Under the pieces are notes generated by a model, which saw nothing but the letters and a program-made list of their open reading frames with translations, searched no databases and had not been told where the DNA came from. The position numbers were made by a program, and so were the translations under genes. This document shows positions 22,201 through 36,195 of a DNA stretch of 64,000 nucleotides, one piece after another. Position 1 is the first letter of the stretch, and every line of letters starts with the position of its first letter. The stretch spans positions 744,001 through 808,000 of the forward strand of contig QRFJ01000372.1 of the NCBI GenBank assembly GCA_006176705.1, read 5' to 3'. Source of the DNA: Cocos nucifera (Eukaryota > Streptophyta > Magnoliopsida > Arecales > Arecaceae).

Positions 22201-24103
22201 CAGATTGTTATTACATAATTTTTATGTATGTTTAGATTATTTCTTAGATTAGATCTAATTTATAATCTAATTATTAAATCTAAAATTTAAAAAAAAATTT
22301 AGATCTCACGAACTGCCATAAGGTTGTCCTGCTGTAAGGTTTACTCCTTATGTTGAATAGATTGTCCTAGTTCGTGATGATTTGACTCTAATCAAAAATT
22401 TATTAAATTTGATCTAATTTTATTTATAATTTAATAAATTTAAAATAATTTTAGATCTAAAAATAAAATATTTTAGATTGCATATATTGCCATAAGATTA
22501 TCCTGCTGTAAGGTTTACCCCTTACAGTGAATAGGTTGTCCTAGTACGTACTGATCTAAAATATTGATCATAAAATTTTAGATTAGATTTAAAAAATTTT
22601 ATGATCTAATTAAAAAATATTTTAATCTAGTTTTAATCTTCATAAATATGTTAGATTTGATCTAGAAAGATTTATGATTGAAAACTATTAAAATTATTTC
22701 AATTACATTAACCTGTTTAAATTAGATCTAAAGTAAATTCATGTTTATATTACTTATATATTGATTATGAATCAAACATGCAACTTGGTTGATAGAACCA
22801 TATTATAAAAATATTTTACAAATATAAAAACTATTTTCGAAAAGCCAAACCCCAACCCTCAGTCCAAAACTTAATTAAGAATTAAAAAGTTATTTGATAA
22901 GGTTCTAGGATTGTAAATTGAAGATCCTATGACATGAATCATAACACATTAGATTAATGGGTTAGTGAAAATTAGGTCCATTAATTGGGTTAGACCTAAG
23001 ATTAGATTAAAGAATGGACTTAATTAGAGAATTGACTAAATCTAATCAATTATTATCTTATATTAGGTCAAGAATTTTCTAGATCAATTGTAATAGTTGT
23101 AGTTGGTCAAATCCATATTTTTAACAAGATCCAAGATGGACTTGATTCTTGGCTACGTGGTCTAGCATGAACTATTAGGTTGATCTAATTGAAACTAATT
23201 AAATCAGTTGGTATCTAAGGTAAACCAGACCAGTGATTTTTAATTTGCAGTTTGCTTACCTGGCCATTTCTGATGGTGTCTAAGGCAAGCCTGGCAGATC
23301 CTTCCACTGATCAAACTTACCTGACCTCTTGGTAAGATTATGTTTTGATCAGATCACTTAACTATTCGAGCTAACCCATGTCAACTAGGTAAATCAGTTT
23401 GACTGATTTAGGTGCTCCTAGACTATCCTATTAATGGTCTCCCTTAAGCTGACTTGGTGAAGATAGTAGAAGGATCATGACAAGCTGATTAATCTGACCT
23501 ACTCGCTTCTATAAATTAAATCCTCTAAAATTATTAGGTCTCTAAAATAAAATAGTTATATGATAACTGGATCATAGTCTTTCATTAAAGTGAATGATAA
23601 TGAGTTCATCAGTTGGATAATCATTGGAGGCCCAAAGGCCTGATGCTTATTGATTAATTAAATTATCATTCATTATATGATCTCTTAGATACATCTTTCT
23701 AAATGGTGGTCAGGTGGGCCAACCAAAGTTGGACCTAATCTTCATTGGTTGGATGGGCCAAGTATGGTCATGTTAATAGTTGGACCTAACTGGACCCTTT
23801 TCTGAGAAGGCCAAAGCCAACTGATCAGGGTCTGGGGCAAAATTTAATTACTAAAAATTATTTGAAGAAATAATTGATTATAAACCTATCCTTAGATGTA
23901 CATGGGTAGGCCAACCAAAGTTGGGCTCGTGTATAATTTATGTGGATTCTAGTACCTACTAAGAAATTAGGATAATTTCTCGAATTGAAGGTAGAGGCTA
24001 TCAATTCGAATAAAATAGTGAGAGAAACCTTTTAATTAAAGTTCAAATCTTTAGGTTTAATGAATCAATTACTAATTAAATTTTAGTTTTTCTTTATGCA
24101 GAC
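22201..24103 (+). other. Untranslated leader of the Angela-like element
   Basis: About 1.9 kb between primer-binding site and gag start. It contains a doublet of 'attgccataaggttgtcctgctgtaaggttta'-like sequence (about 22313 and 22487) but no convincing gene. Long leaders before gag are usual in the Angela group. Confidence 0.6.
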
Positions 24104-27100
24104 ATGGCCACTTTCCTATCACTCCGATCATTGTTGGATAATGATAAGTTGGTGGGATCCAACTTCGGTAGTTGGTACCAAAAGTTAAAGATTGTCCTAG
24201 AGCATGAATGGATCCTATATGTGCTGATTAATCCTGCACCTAAGGAGCCAGCTGCCAATGCACGTGGAACAATCAGAGATACTTATCAGAAGTGGCTTAA
24301 TGACCGAACCATGGTGCATTGCATTATGCTGGCTTTGATGAGCGATGAGTTCAATCATAAGTTTAAGATAGCTCAGCCAAATGAAATGCTCTAAGTATTG
24401 GAGGATTTTTTTGGCACATCCGATGATGTTGAAAGGCACAAGACTAGTTGCGCCATCTTCAATGTCAGAATGCGGGATGGAGCCTCTATCACTAATCATG
24501 TACTGTATATGATCGAGCTGATAGAGCGCTTGAGCAAACTTGGATTTTTCTTGCATGAACAACTTGGAAAAGATGTAATACTGAACTCGCTGCCAAAGTT
24601 CTATCTTCATTTTCTTACTCATTACAAAATGACAAAGCCTGAAGTAAACTACCATGGCTTACTGAGGTTACTTCAGAACTTTGAGAATGATCACCAGCTC
24701 CATAAAGAGTTGGTGAACTTAGTGGAAGGTTCGTCTTCTGGTTCTTGACCCTTTAGGAAAGGAAAGAAGAATAAGAAGAAGAAAACAAAGAAGGTGCAAG
24801 TTCAGACTGAGACATCAGTGCAGAGCCAGATCAGGAAGATCAAGCTCGATAAGAGTCAAGCTAAATGCTTCTTTTGCAAGAAGCAGGGGCACTAGAAGAG
24901 AAACTGTCCTTAGTACATTGCCTCCCTGGATCTGAATAGGTAGAGAAAGAAGCAAGCTATTGCTGGACAAGATATTTATATGATAACTCCTTATAATTTT
25001 TCTATTTATGATATTACTGACTAGGTATTAGATACCGATAGTCCTTACCATATTTGCAATTTATTGTAGGGGTTGCAAATCAGTAGAAGATTTGAGCAAG
25101 GCGAGAGATTCCTAAATATTGAAGATGGAAGATCAGTTTTAGTTTTAGCTTTAAGAATTTTGAAACTTGTTTTTGAATCTCATACCATTGTTCTTAATGA
25201 TTGTCATTTCTATCCTAGTTTTTTTTTAAATATCATTTTTGTAGGTCTTTTGATCATGAACAATTATGAAATTTTAATAAAGAAATGAATTCGTAATATA
25301 ATTATGAATGGTATTACTGCTTTCTATGGATAATTGAACAATGGTGTATATATATTATCACAACTTGTTAATGTAGTCTATTCTACTAGCAAGCATCCTA
25401 GATTAGATAGTGTATCAAATATCTACTTATGGCACTGTAGGCTAGGTCATATAAATAAGAATAAGATAAATAGGTTGACTCAAGAGGGAATCCTCGAAGT
25501 CAATGATTGTGAATCACTTCCAACCTGTGAGTCCTGTCTTCTTAGTAAAATGATCAAGTCATCTTTTACTGAAAAAGATGAGAGAGCTAATGAGCTCTTA
25601 GGTCTAATACATATTGATGTATGTGGACCAATGAGCATAAGTGCCAGAGGTGGATATGTCTACTTCATCACTTTCATAGATGATCTATCCAGATATGGAT
25701 ATGTCTATCTAATGAAACATAAGTCGGATTCTTTTAAAATGTTTAAATGATTCTGAAGTGAAGTAGAAAAACAAACTAAGAAGAGTATTAAAACTCTTCG
25801 ATCTGACCGAGGAGGAGAATACATTTTTGATGAATTTCTCATATATCTAGGAGAAAATAGAATTCTCTCCCAATGGATTCCTCCTGGAATACCATAGCAT
25901 AATGGTGTGTCTGAAAGGAAAAATCAAACTTTGTTAGACATGATCCGATCCATGATGGAATTTGCCAGCTTGCCGATATCCTTCTGGGGATATGCACTCG
26001 AATTGATTTATTGTCTATTAAATAGGATTTCAAGTAAGTCTGTAGTTAAAACTCCATATGAGATATGAACAGGGCGTAAGACAGTACTTTCACACCTTAG
26101 GATTTAAGGATGCTCGGCTTATATCAAACGGTTAGTTACAGACAAACTTGGACCTAGGTCTAACAAGTGTACATTCATAGGGTATCCAAAAGAGACCAAA
26201 GGATACTATTTCTATCATGCTGAAGAACAAAAGATGTTCGTCAGCCTTAGGGCAATCTTTTTGAAAAAGAAGTTCCTTGATGAAGGAACTGTTGCCTCTA
26301 AAGTTGAACTTGATGAAGTTCAACAAGTAGAAAGTCTGACATAGAATGTTGAACCTAAGTCGGATTTGATCATATCAGATCCGAAGCCTAGTGAACCCGC
26401 ACCATTAAGGCGATTCGATAGAGTACCGTGCCATCCAAATAGATACTATGGATTCTTGATCCAGGATGGTGATCCCATCAAACTCGATGAGAACGATGAG
26501 AATCCAATCACTTATATGGATGCGATGCAGAGATCCGACTCTGAAAAATGGCTAGAAGCCATGAGATCCAAAATGGATTTCATGAAGGTCAATGATGTAT
26601 GGACATTAGTTGACCCACCTGAAGGGGTTAAACCCATTGAGTGTAAATGGATCTTCAAAAGAAAGGGGGGCATAGATGAAAAGATGGAGACCTATAAAGC
26701 CCGTCTAGTTGCTAAGGGGTATCATCAATGTTATGGTATTGACTATGATGAAACATTCTTTTCTGTGGCAATGCTCAAATTCATTCGGATCATGCTTACC
26801 ATTGCTGCCCATCTAGACTATGAGATCTGGCAGATGGATGTGAAGACAGCTTTTCTAAATGGAGAACTGACCAAAGAGGTGTATATGATACAACCTGAAG
26901 GATTCACATCCACAGATGAGTCCAAGATATACAAGCTTTAAAGATTCATTTATGGATTGAAGCAGGCATCTCAGAGTTGGAACATGCGTTTTGATAAAGT
27001 GATCAAAATGTATGGCTTCGTTAAGAATGGAGAAGAATCCTACATTTATAAATGGGCAAATAGTCTAGCAGTGGTATTCTTTATTTTGTACGTAGATGAC

Positions 27101-28061
27101 ATTCTCTTAATCAGGAATGATATTTTCGTACTATAAAATAAAAGTCTGATTGTCATTATAGTTCTTCATGAAGGAAGCAACCTACATCATAGGGATGAAG
27201 ATTTATAGGGATAGATCTAAAAGGATGCTTGGTATATCCCAGTCCACGTACATAGAAACTGTGCTGAAGAGGTTCAGCATGGAGAATTTCAAAAAGGCCT
27301 ATCTTCTGATAGGCCAAGGAATTTCTCTCTCTAAGAAGGATTGTCCAACAACTCTTGAAGAGAGAGAATGTAAGAGTAAAATTCCATATATTTCGATAGT
27401 GGGGTCTATTATGTATGCAATGATATGTACGATACCAGACGTGGTATACTCAGTAGGAGTGGTGAGTAGATACCAATCTAATCCTGAAGAAAATCACTGA
27501 AAGATGGTTAAAACCATCCTTAAGTATTTGAGAAATACTAAGGACCAATGGTTGGTTTATGGTGAGTTAGATCTAAAACTTGTGAATTTACAAACTCTAG
27601 CTTTCAATCTAACCATGATAACAGTAAAAGTGTATCGGGGTATATCTTTACTCTAAATGGTGAAGCCATCTGCTGGAAAAGTTTCAAGCAACATACAGTG
27701 GCTAACTCTATTTGCGAAGCAGAGTACATGGCAGCATCAGATGCAGCAAAAAAAATTATGGCTGAGGAAGTTCATCACTGAGCTCGGAGTAGCATCCTCC
27801 ATTGATGGTCCAGTCCTGCTCTACTATGACAGCACTGGCACCATAGCTCAGGCAAAGGAATCGAAGGCACACCAGTGGACAAAGCATATTCTATGCCACT
27901 TTCATTTGGTCTGTAAGATCATGGATCATAGTGACGTCAACCTTCAGAAGATCGACGAAAAGAAGAACTTAGCCGACCCCTTTATTAAAGCCCTGGCAAT
28001 CAAGGAGTTCAATAACCATAAGTCGAAGATGGGTATTAGATACTATGCCGAGTGGCTTTAG
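24104..28061 (+). pseudogene. Angela/Tork-like Copia gag-pol polyprotein, broken
   Basis: The polyprotein would package, cut, copy and integrate the element. Gag runs 24104-24748 with one stop at 24393. The CCHC knuckle at 24866-24907 has all four ligands, but the residue after the histidine is a stop (tag). The protease active site at about 25026-25052 reads LDTDSPYH where DTG or DSG is expected. Pre-integrase and integrase run about 25334-26130 with LWHCRLGH, the CESC pair, IDVCGPM, LRSDRGGEY and an ERKNQT-type glutamate. RT runs about 26480-27150 with ECKWIFKRK, ARLVAKGY, QMDVKTAFLNGEL and YVDD at 27089-27100. RNase H follows to the stop at about 28061 (HQWTKHI, NLADPFIKAL). There are more than ten in-frame stops and at least two frameshifts (near 27130 and 27630). 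Not functional. Confidence 0.93.
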
Positions 28062-28074
28062 GATAAGTGAGAGT

Positions 28075-30569
28075 TATTGAGAATTATGTTCCAAAGCCAA
28101 TCATCGACCTATTGATGGTTGAGCTATTTTATAATTATAATTAATTTATTAATTAATAAAAATATTTTGGTATCTTTTTTATTATAAGTTTACATCTTCT
28201 AATGAACTCCATTATTGTGATGAAGTCCTTAGGACTGTTTAGTTTCGATAAAGAGAGGATTTATCGATTAGTCCTTAAATTTGTTCACGACCAAATGATA
28301 GGCAGTTAATTAGGACAACATCATTTATCGAGCTTAGGTCGTTATATGCCATATAGGTTGATTATCCTCTTAACCAAGGAGTGTGGAGACACTGGTATGG
28401 CATACAGGTGAGATGAATGAATACAACGTCATTGAATGTGACCAACTCTAGAGCATTCTACTATCGAAAATGTCTCTGATGGGATATAGGTATAAGTATC
28501 CCTTATATCTGAGATCACCTCAGTGACTTGCAAGCAACTCACTGTGCTTTGATACCAGACTAACTAAATTTTTAATTCAATAATGGAAGGCTTCTGGGCA
28601 TAGTCAAGTACTTGCAAAGTTGGAGTATGATCAAGATGGAATTGACCACTCCAAGAGTTGGAGAAGAATATATCACTGTATTTCAATATAGCAAAATCTT
28701 GGTCAGGATAATCCATCAGATGGATTTGATATTTTAAAATACAATATGGACAACCTGATCAAAATTGATAGTTGAACTCTGAGGTGTTCTACGAGCATTG
28801 TGGTCAAGGGGATGAATTATATGAAAACTATATCCGCATGGGTTCTAAGGATGGTGTTCTATACCTTCGACCTATCCGACCATCGAATATCATTGCTAGA
28901 TGGTCACTTCGATTGATATAAAAATTTATTTCTATGCTACTAGCTTAGGTTCGAATCTACGAGATCATACACATTAGAGCTTATGATCTAATTGGATGGT
29001 TGATCAACGATTAAGAATCATTTTAGTGTTAAACAATCAATACGATTGGTGTTTAACCTAGTGCAAGTGTTGCAGGAGGATCGATTAGCAATTAAATTGC
29101 TAATTAACTTAATTTGATTAAGTCAATAGGCTGAGATTAAGTCTAATTAAATATGATTTAATTAAATTTGGTTTGGACTTGATTGGATCAAGTCCAATTG
29201 GTTTATTAGATAAGCCAAGTGCAAGGAAGAACTAGTCCTAGTCTAACTAGGATTCGAATTAACCTAATTTTCTAATTTGATTAAAAAATAAATTAAAATT
29301 AAATATAATTTAATTTAATTTAATTAAGTTCTTAAATAGATTAGAATCTTATTTAATTAGATTAGTTTAATTTTTATTTTATTTAGTTAAAAGATCTTTC
29401 TTGATCAAGTCAAAATAGGAATCCTAGTGTGACTAGGACTCCCTATCACTTGCACCACTTAATCCTCATGCCCCATGCCCTTTTTGTTTTATTTCTTATG
29501 TGAAAATTCTCCACTCCTATGGCTTCTCATGCCCTCTTCCTCTCCTTTTCTCATAAGATAATTTGTTAGAAGACCAAGTCAAAAGAGGAGTTAGTTTTGC
29601 TTAGGATTCTATGAGATAGAATCCTTGTTAACCAAAACACCTTTCCTTGAGTGCCGCCCCCTCTTTTAATTAATTCTTCTCTTATTTTATAAAATAATCT
29701 TCTTTTTTATGCACCCTCTTCTGCTGGTCCATGCCAATAATTATGGAGGAGGCACCCAAGAGTTGGGCATCCCAACAACTTCCTATGTTTGGACATTCCT
29801 AGTCTAAAATTTTGATCTAACTTGGACTCTTTTTTTCTTCTATTTATTGGATGAATTTTATTCTAATTTTTTCATAAAATATAGAACTTTGGGAGAGGTT
29901 TGAGATGTGCAAAAATCAGAGGAGGATGGTCCTTAGGCATAGGGGTTCCATAGGCACCAAACTAGGTGTCTAGGTGAGAGAAAAGAGAAGAAGAAGAGGA
30001 TCTTCTTCTAGGACTGTTTTATTTTCAATCTCTCCTCCTTTTTTTTTTGAGTTTTTTCTAAGAGAGTCTCATATCAGTAAACTCTCATCTTGCTTCTCAT
30101 ATTTTGGAGACTCTAAATTTTGAAGAAGGAAGCATCGGATCGATCGTCGAAGAAGGATCAGCACAGTACTAGCATGCTGTACTGATTTTCTATATCGAAC
30201 TTTAGATCAGAGATCGTAGGCTCGTGTGGACGACTCCTAGAGGTCGGATGCATGTGTGGCTCATGACATCATCCTCAAGCCTGAATCAACAAGTTAGAAT
30301 GTCTAACTTACTTAGGTAATAGATATGATCTATAAACTTCATACCTGCATTTGATGTAGTGTAGATCTAGGTTGATTTAATCAACCCTTTACTTTCTTAT
30401 TTAATTTTAATTTTTGATTTACTATCATATATTGATCATATAATAGATCTAAGATCTAAGTATTTATATATTTATTTAAATAAATATTTAATTTATTTAA
30501 GTCTCTCGCTGCAAGATCTTTAAAAAGTTTTTAAGATCTATCATTAAAATTCTAAATCTGGTTCCTTCA
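28075..30569 (+). repeat. 3' LTR of the Angela-like element
   Basis: 2,495 bp, uninterrupted. It keeps the empty target site of the CACTA insertion near 30437-30445 (gatcatataatag). Confidence 0.92.
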
Positions 30570-31003
30570 GCTCCTAGGTTAAAACCAACTGGATTGATAG
30601 TGAACCCAAAAAAACTTTCGATGTAGGATTGTGGTTGGTGAGTTTAGCAAAATCGACTAAATTTGTTTATGATCCCGGGTTAAAATAAATGCACTATAAT
30701 CTAGGAATTATAGTAATATTTTTAAGAAGAACTTGGAGAGTGGACATAGGTGCAGGATTGCACCGAACTACTATAAAATCATTGTGTGTTTGTATTATGC
30801 CTTTGCTATCCTTACCCTCATTACTTGCTTTACATATTTATGTTATCTAGTTGATTTTAATTTCACTACTGCATTGCATATCTACCATAAATACTCAAAT
30901 TCTATTAATTAGAAGCACATATGTACTTAGAGTTTAATTTGACTAAAATTTTAAAAGAATCCAATTCACCCCTCCTCTTAGATTGCTATCTCTAGACAAT
31001 AAG

Positions 31004-31015
31004 TGGTATCAGAGT
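31004..31015 (+). other. Primer-binding site of the Sirevirus-like element
   Basis: tggtatcagagt, two bases after the 5' LTR end, eleven of twelve matches to the initiator tRNA-Met type site. Confidence 0.82.
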
Positions 31016-31089
31016 AGGTGCTCTGTTATTAATTATTGATCTAACTATCAAGAGCTAAAGATCTTGGCAACTAGAAATAGAATCTTTTT

Positions 31090-32354
31090 TTAATAAAGGC
31101 TATTCTATTGATCGACCCTCATTGTTTGATGGCTCAAATTATACTTATTAGAAAGTTAGGATAAAAATCTTCATTCAAGCACACAACTATAATCTATGGA
31201 AGATTAGTGTCAATGGCCCTCACACAGACGATGCATCATTTGTTGATAAAGAATCAATGCACCTAAATGCTAGGCCATGAACATGCTTTATTATTCATTA
31301 GATATAAATGTATTTAATGCAATTTCTTCATGTATTTCAGTAAATTAAATATGAGAGAAATTGGAAATAACTTATGGAAGAGCAAATCAAAAGGAAGAAT
31401 CAAGCTCCCATGAAGAAAGGAAAGCTCACAATAACTTATGCCTCATGGGTCATGAGGATGAAAATAAAAAGAAGAAAAGAAAGAAACAAAAGAAAATGAA
31501 AGCATTGATTAAGGGAGAGTAAAGCAAAGAAGAGAAGAATGAAAAAGAGGAAGAATGTATAGTAAGTTATTGCCTCATGGCTCAAAATGATGAGGTATAT
31601 CATGAACACTCCTCTGAATTTATTTTTAGTAAATTATATGAAGCCTTCAATGAGTTAATGGATGAACATAAGAAGGTAAGGCTATAAAATAAAGAACTTA
31701 AAAAATCTAATCTTTCTTTGGCTGAACAAAAAGATAATATTTTGAGTGAAAAAGAAGATCTTTTAAAAAATATGAAAAACATGGCCGAAGAAAAGAAAAA
31801 AATTTTGAAACAAATTGAAACTCTAACTAAGAAAAAGGATAATATAGTTAAATCTAAAAATTTATTAGTTAAAAAAAGATTTTTAAAATTTAAGAAATTT
31901 ATGATTGAAGAAAATCTTAAGTTGAAAGAAGAACTTAATAAACTAAGATTTTCTGCTAAAGAAAAGAGTAAATTTAAAAAATCTCTTTTAAAAGAAAATG
32001 TCAAACTAAAGAAAGAGATTGAAAGCTTGAAGTTCATAATTGAAAAGTTTATAATTGAATCTCAAAAGCTTCAAGCTATTTTAAATTATCAAAGAGATAC
32101 TTTTGATAAAAATAAAATTAGCTATAATTTATTAAAAAAAATAAAAATTTATCAAAAATATGTCTACAATAGCTTCATTTAAAAATTCTTCAATCAAGTA
32201 TTTTAAATATAATAAAGTTGGCTATAAAATTTTTGAATGCAACATTAAAAGAAATGGCCAAACTTCTATCAAACAAATTTATATTCCAAAAGAAACCATA
32301 AGCTCTAACCTTCATGGATCCAAGATGACTTGGGTACCAAAAATTAGTAAATGA
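31090..32354 (+). pseudogene. Sirevirus-type gag remnant
   Basis: The N-terminal piece at about 31104-31275 reads DRPSLFDGSNYTY-KVRIKI and YNLWKISVNGPHTD, typical of the DUF4219/UBN2 start of Sirevirus gag. Sequence for the middle of gag is missing. A lysine-rich stretch follows, then CLMAQ-like text near 31570, EAFNELMDEHKK near 31643, and a long lysine/glutamate coiled coil (31718-32140). The C-terminal part has a degenerate knuckle around 32195-32240 (YFKYNKVGYKIFEC, first cysteines lost) and ends with GSKMTWVPKISK before a stop. The coiled coil plus WVPK ending is characteristic of Sirevirus gag. No pol domain follows. Confidence 0.82.
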
Positions 32355-35300
32355 TTTTGCAGATATACTAAGAATCTAATGAAATGAAATGAGAAAATAC
32401 TTATAGTTAGATGCCTTAGAAATGGACTTAGATGGATGATGATATTGGTAAAATCAAAACTTTCTTCACATCATACCATCAATATTTGTTGAAGTTATTT
32501 TGATTGATTTTATTATTTCTAAAGATCTATCAATATGATTTTATATCCTTGCTTGAGATACTTTTCAATATTCTTTATATATTGGTATGATTGATTAATT
32601 TTGATGTATACTATGATTTGAATGCTTTGATTTTTAAAGGTTAATATGTGCTCTTTTACATATCATGTTATGAACAAAAATGAAAGTATTTTGAAATTCA
32701 ACATAATATTTAAGCTTCCTCATACCAATTTTTCTATAGGGAAACTTAAATTGAAAGAAGTTTAATTATCTATAAATCCATTTGATTGTAAAATATTTAA
32801 GTGAAACTGATTTTTGGCATTCTCCCATATGATGCTTAAATTTTGAATTTTTTTCAAAATATTGCATGATCTAAGTACTTGAAGATAAAATATCTATTCA
32901 TAAAACTTAAGTGCCTAATGTTGTATTGCATCTTAGTTTTATCTTAAGGATTCAAAACTTTCCTAGCTGAAATAAAAAATATGAAGCCTACATCTAGATT
33001 TTTTTCTCTTAATACTCTTGATTATCTTACTAATATTATCTTTGATTTCTAACTTGTTTGCATATTAATTTCTATCTAAATTGATCAAACTTTCTTGAAT
33101 TGAAACTTCTTGAACTATTGATCTAATCCTTAAAAAAAAAAAATTAAGTATGTCTGATGATGTTATTTATTTCTATGCTTATTTAATTGATTTAATATGT
33201 GCTCATTTTATAAAACTAAGAAAAAGATATTAATGATTAATTAAATTAAAAGAAAATGAGAGAAAATTAAGAAGATTAAATTTTCTGGCATAGAAAATAT
33301 CATTGAAATTTGAAAGATAAACTATTTTTGAAACTTAGAAGTTATTTAATGTTTCCTAAGAAGAAGGATGAAATGATTTGTTTTATGATAACTAAAAATC
33401 TCTTAACTTAAATGATTTGCTAAGCAATTCAAATTAATTTTTTTATGATCTTTAAGTGATATCAAACTTTTAAGTAAATTATTAATTGATCTAAATTTTA
33501 GTTCAATTGGTATCAAGATAATTATTATTTGATTTAAACTTTAAAACTCTTAGTATCAAAATTTTTATAATTGCTATCAATCAGTACATCATTGCCTCGC
33601 ACTTTAAAGCCTTATCTTTTAGTAAAAAAAAACAGAGAATGTTTTATCTCAAATCTAGTTTTGCATTGCTTATATGATATTATTTGAGATAAAATCAAAA
33701 ATTTCATACCTTGTCTAAACTTGATTAAATTATATTTCTTAAGAAAATAAAGATCTAAGTTTAAATAGAATATCTCTCTATGATTTATTTTGCATGATCT
33801 ATTGATATCAATTCAAATTAACTTATCAAGATAATTTGATCTAAATTTTAATTAATTCATCTTTTTTAATCAAAAACTTCAACAATTGATATCAAATAGA
33901 TCATTATTGTCTTATATTTTATTGCTTTATCTTTGATAAAAGGAAGAAAATATCATTGAGTATAATTTGGTTTGTATGAATATATTTTTGACATTATTTT
34001 TTGAATAAATTATAAGATTGATATCTTTATGCTTCAAATTGATTGATACTACTTAAGAAAAGAAAGAGATTTTTTTTAAAAAAATTCTTATGATATATCC
34101 AAATTCTTAATTTTGAAAGGATTTATATATCTCAGATTTATAAAGTTTAGAGAAACAAACAAAAAACTTCTTTCAAATGGCATAAACAAATAATTTCTCA
34201 AAAACTTATTACAATTGTTATTATATTTTGTATCAAATAATCTATTTTTTCCTTGAATATTGCATTATCTTTTGGCAAAAAAAAAAGTATGCTATGTCTC
34301 AAATTTAAATTTTTATGGGTATATTCTTGCTATTATATTATTTGAGATAAATTCTTGTAATATATTTTTGAATAATCTACTTTAGTATGAAAAGAAGAAA
34401 AGTATTTTTAAGATTATATTATTCAAAATTTTTGAAGTTCAGAGCTCTTTTAATTAAAATTGAGAAGTATGTATGCATCTATATTTTTGAAAAATGGAAG
34501 AACTCCTGATCTGAATTTGAAAGTAAAATCCATAATATATTTTTTATAAAAAGAATAGAAAAGATTAAAAAAGATATAATCTTTTAATTAAAAATATACT
34601 TAAATTTTAAAATCTAAATTTAAAAGTTAAATAATCTAAATTTTTAAATTTGGCATCAGTTAAGTTCATATTAAATATGCTTAATTTAAAAGATAGAAAG
34701 AGAAAGTAAAATTTTTACTCTTAAAATGCTACTTGATTGAAAATATCTTGACATAAAGATAAGAATTTATTGAAGATGAATTGATTACTAAATTATTATT
34801 AATTAAAGTTTAATATGGTATCAAATTAAAGATGCTTAACTTGAAAGAAAAAGGAAGAGTAACAAAAATTGCAAAGCTTAAGTATACAAAATTTGAAAAA
34901 AAAAAAAAAGAAGAAGATAATGCTAAAGAATGAATATGTATATTTCAATTGGATAATCTAAATTTAAAATATGCTTATTTTGAAATAAAAAGAATGAGAT
35001 AGTTAAAAAATAAATTAATCTAGCTATTAGTATGAAAAGCAGGGAGAGAAATATTTTCTAATTTAATTTGATTAAAAATAGTAATGAATTTATGATCTTA
35101 AATTCTTAATCAATTATCTTATTTTGAGCTTTATTGTATTGATTTTAAACTTTCAATCAAATGCCTTATAGTCTTCTTAATTTGTACTTTCATATGTTTA
35201 TTCAATTTAATTTACTTAATTTAAAGAGCTATTGATTTAAAATAATTTTAGACAAATAATTTATTCTCAATAATTAAAAATTACTTAAAGTGGTATCATT

Positions 35301-36195
35301 AATATACTAATTTCATATTTTAATTTACATAATTATCCTTAAAAATTGATTAGAGTTAAATTAAATTAAAATTATATTCTTACTCCAAGATATGAATTTC
35401 TAAACTTAATTTTAAAACTTATTTAAAAATTTAAATTTGATACTAAATTTTTAATATACATTATAAAATTTTTATGAATTATTTGTATTAAAGTAATTTT
35501 TACTAAAAGCAATAAATTTAAAAATATGACTAGTATTTGCTTTAATACTATTTATTTTACTTTGCTCGATATATTTTTGATACATATCTTTTTCAAACTT
35601 AATTAACTAAAATTATTTAAGAAAAAAAGATTGAATATTAAAGTACATATTATGCTTGATTTTATGATCAAATATTTTTTAAAAGCTCTATTCCTCTTAA
35701 AGCTTAAAAGTGCATATTTGAAAATCTGATTAAAAAGTCATATTCATTCAAAAAGAATGATAGCCTTGAATATTTGACTTCAAGCTAATTTTTGAAAAGA
35801 AAGAAATATTTCTTCAAAGGGGAGAGGATAAATTTAAATTGAGCTTCTCAATTGGATACATCTCTAAATTGATACAATTCTTATATCTTATTGATTTTGA
35901 TGATAATTTTTTATCATTTTCATGAGCTTTTTAATGTTGTCAAAAAGAAAGAGAGGTATATTGAGTATATGCTTAAAGAATTAATATTTAAGAAACTCAA
36001 TGAATTTCATGAAGTACAATCTTAATACTTATTGATATGAATTATGTGAAATATTATTTAAAACTTTTATGAAGTACGCATTTATATTTATGTACATTCT
36101 CACTTTATATTTTATACTAGCCAGTTAGTTAAAATATATTAATTTTATTTTTATGCATATACTCAAAATTTTATCATCATCAAAATGATGGAGAT
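32355..36195 (+). other. AT-rich, gene-less internal region of the Sirevirus-like element
   Basis: About 3.8 kb, very AT-rich, with no open frame of note on either strand and none of the expected integrase/RT/RNase H motifs. It carries diverged ~330-bp repeats at about 33400-34400 and ends at the purine stretch gatggagat before the 3' LTR. Confidence 0.75.
33400..34400. repeat. Three diverged ~330-bp tandem units
   Basis: The landmark 'atcattg-ctt-tatctttNgtaaaaa' followed by 'tatctcaaat' or similar recurs at about 33571, 33899 and 34235 (spacings near 328 and 336). Each is followed by a tatgNNatattatttgagata-like segment. Confidence 0.6.

Larger units (their letters stand above)
15396..30569 (+). 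mobile_element. Angela/Tork-like Copia retrotransposon, near full length but defective
   Basis: LTRs 15396-22186 (interrupted by a CACTA element) and 28075-30569, about 2.49 kb each. Both start TATT and end CCTTCA. The 5-bp flanks are gcttc (15391-15395) and gctcc (30570-30574). The primer-binding site at 22189 (tgatataagagc) is a degenerate initiator tRNA-Met type. The aagtgagag tract at about 28066 serves as polypurine tract. The interior holds gag, protease, integrase, RT and RNase H in Copia order with many stops. The long LTRs and the gag style (LLDNDKLVGSNFGSWYQKLK) suggest the Angela/Tork group. Confidence 0.9.
14253..31001 (+). repeat. 5' LTR of the Sirevirus-like element, split
   Basis: LTR parts are 14253-15395 and 30570-31001. 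The sister LTR at 37321-37350 has the uninterrupted junction (ggtgcttttaggttaaaacc). The left part carries a cluster of gtcgaccc-type words at 14650-14890. Confidence 0.85.
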
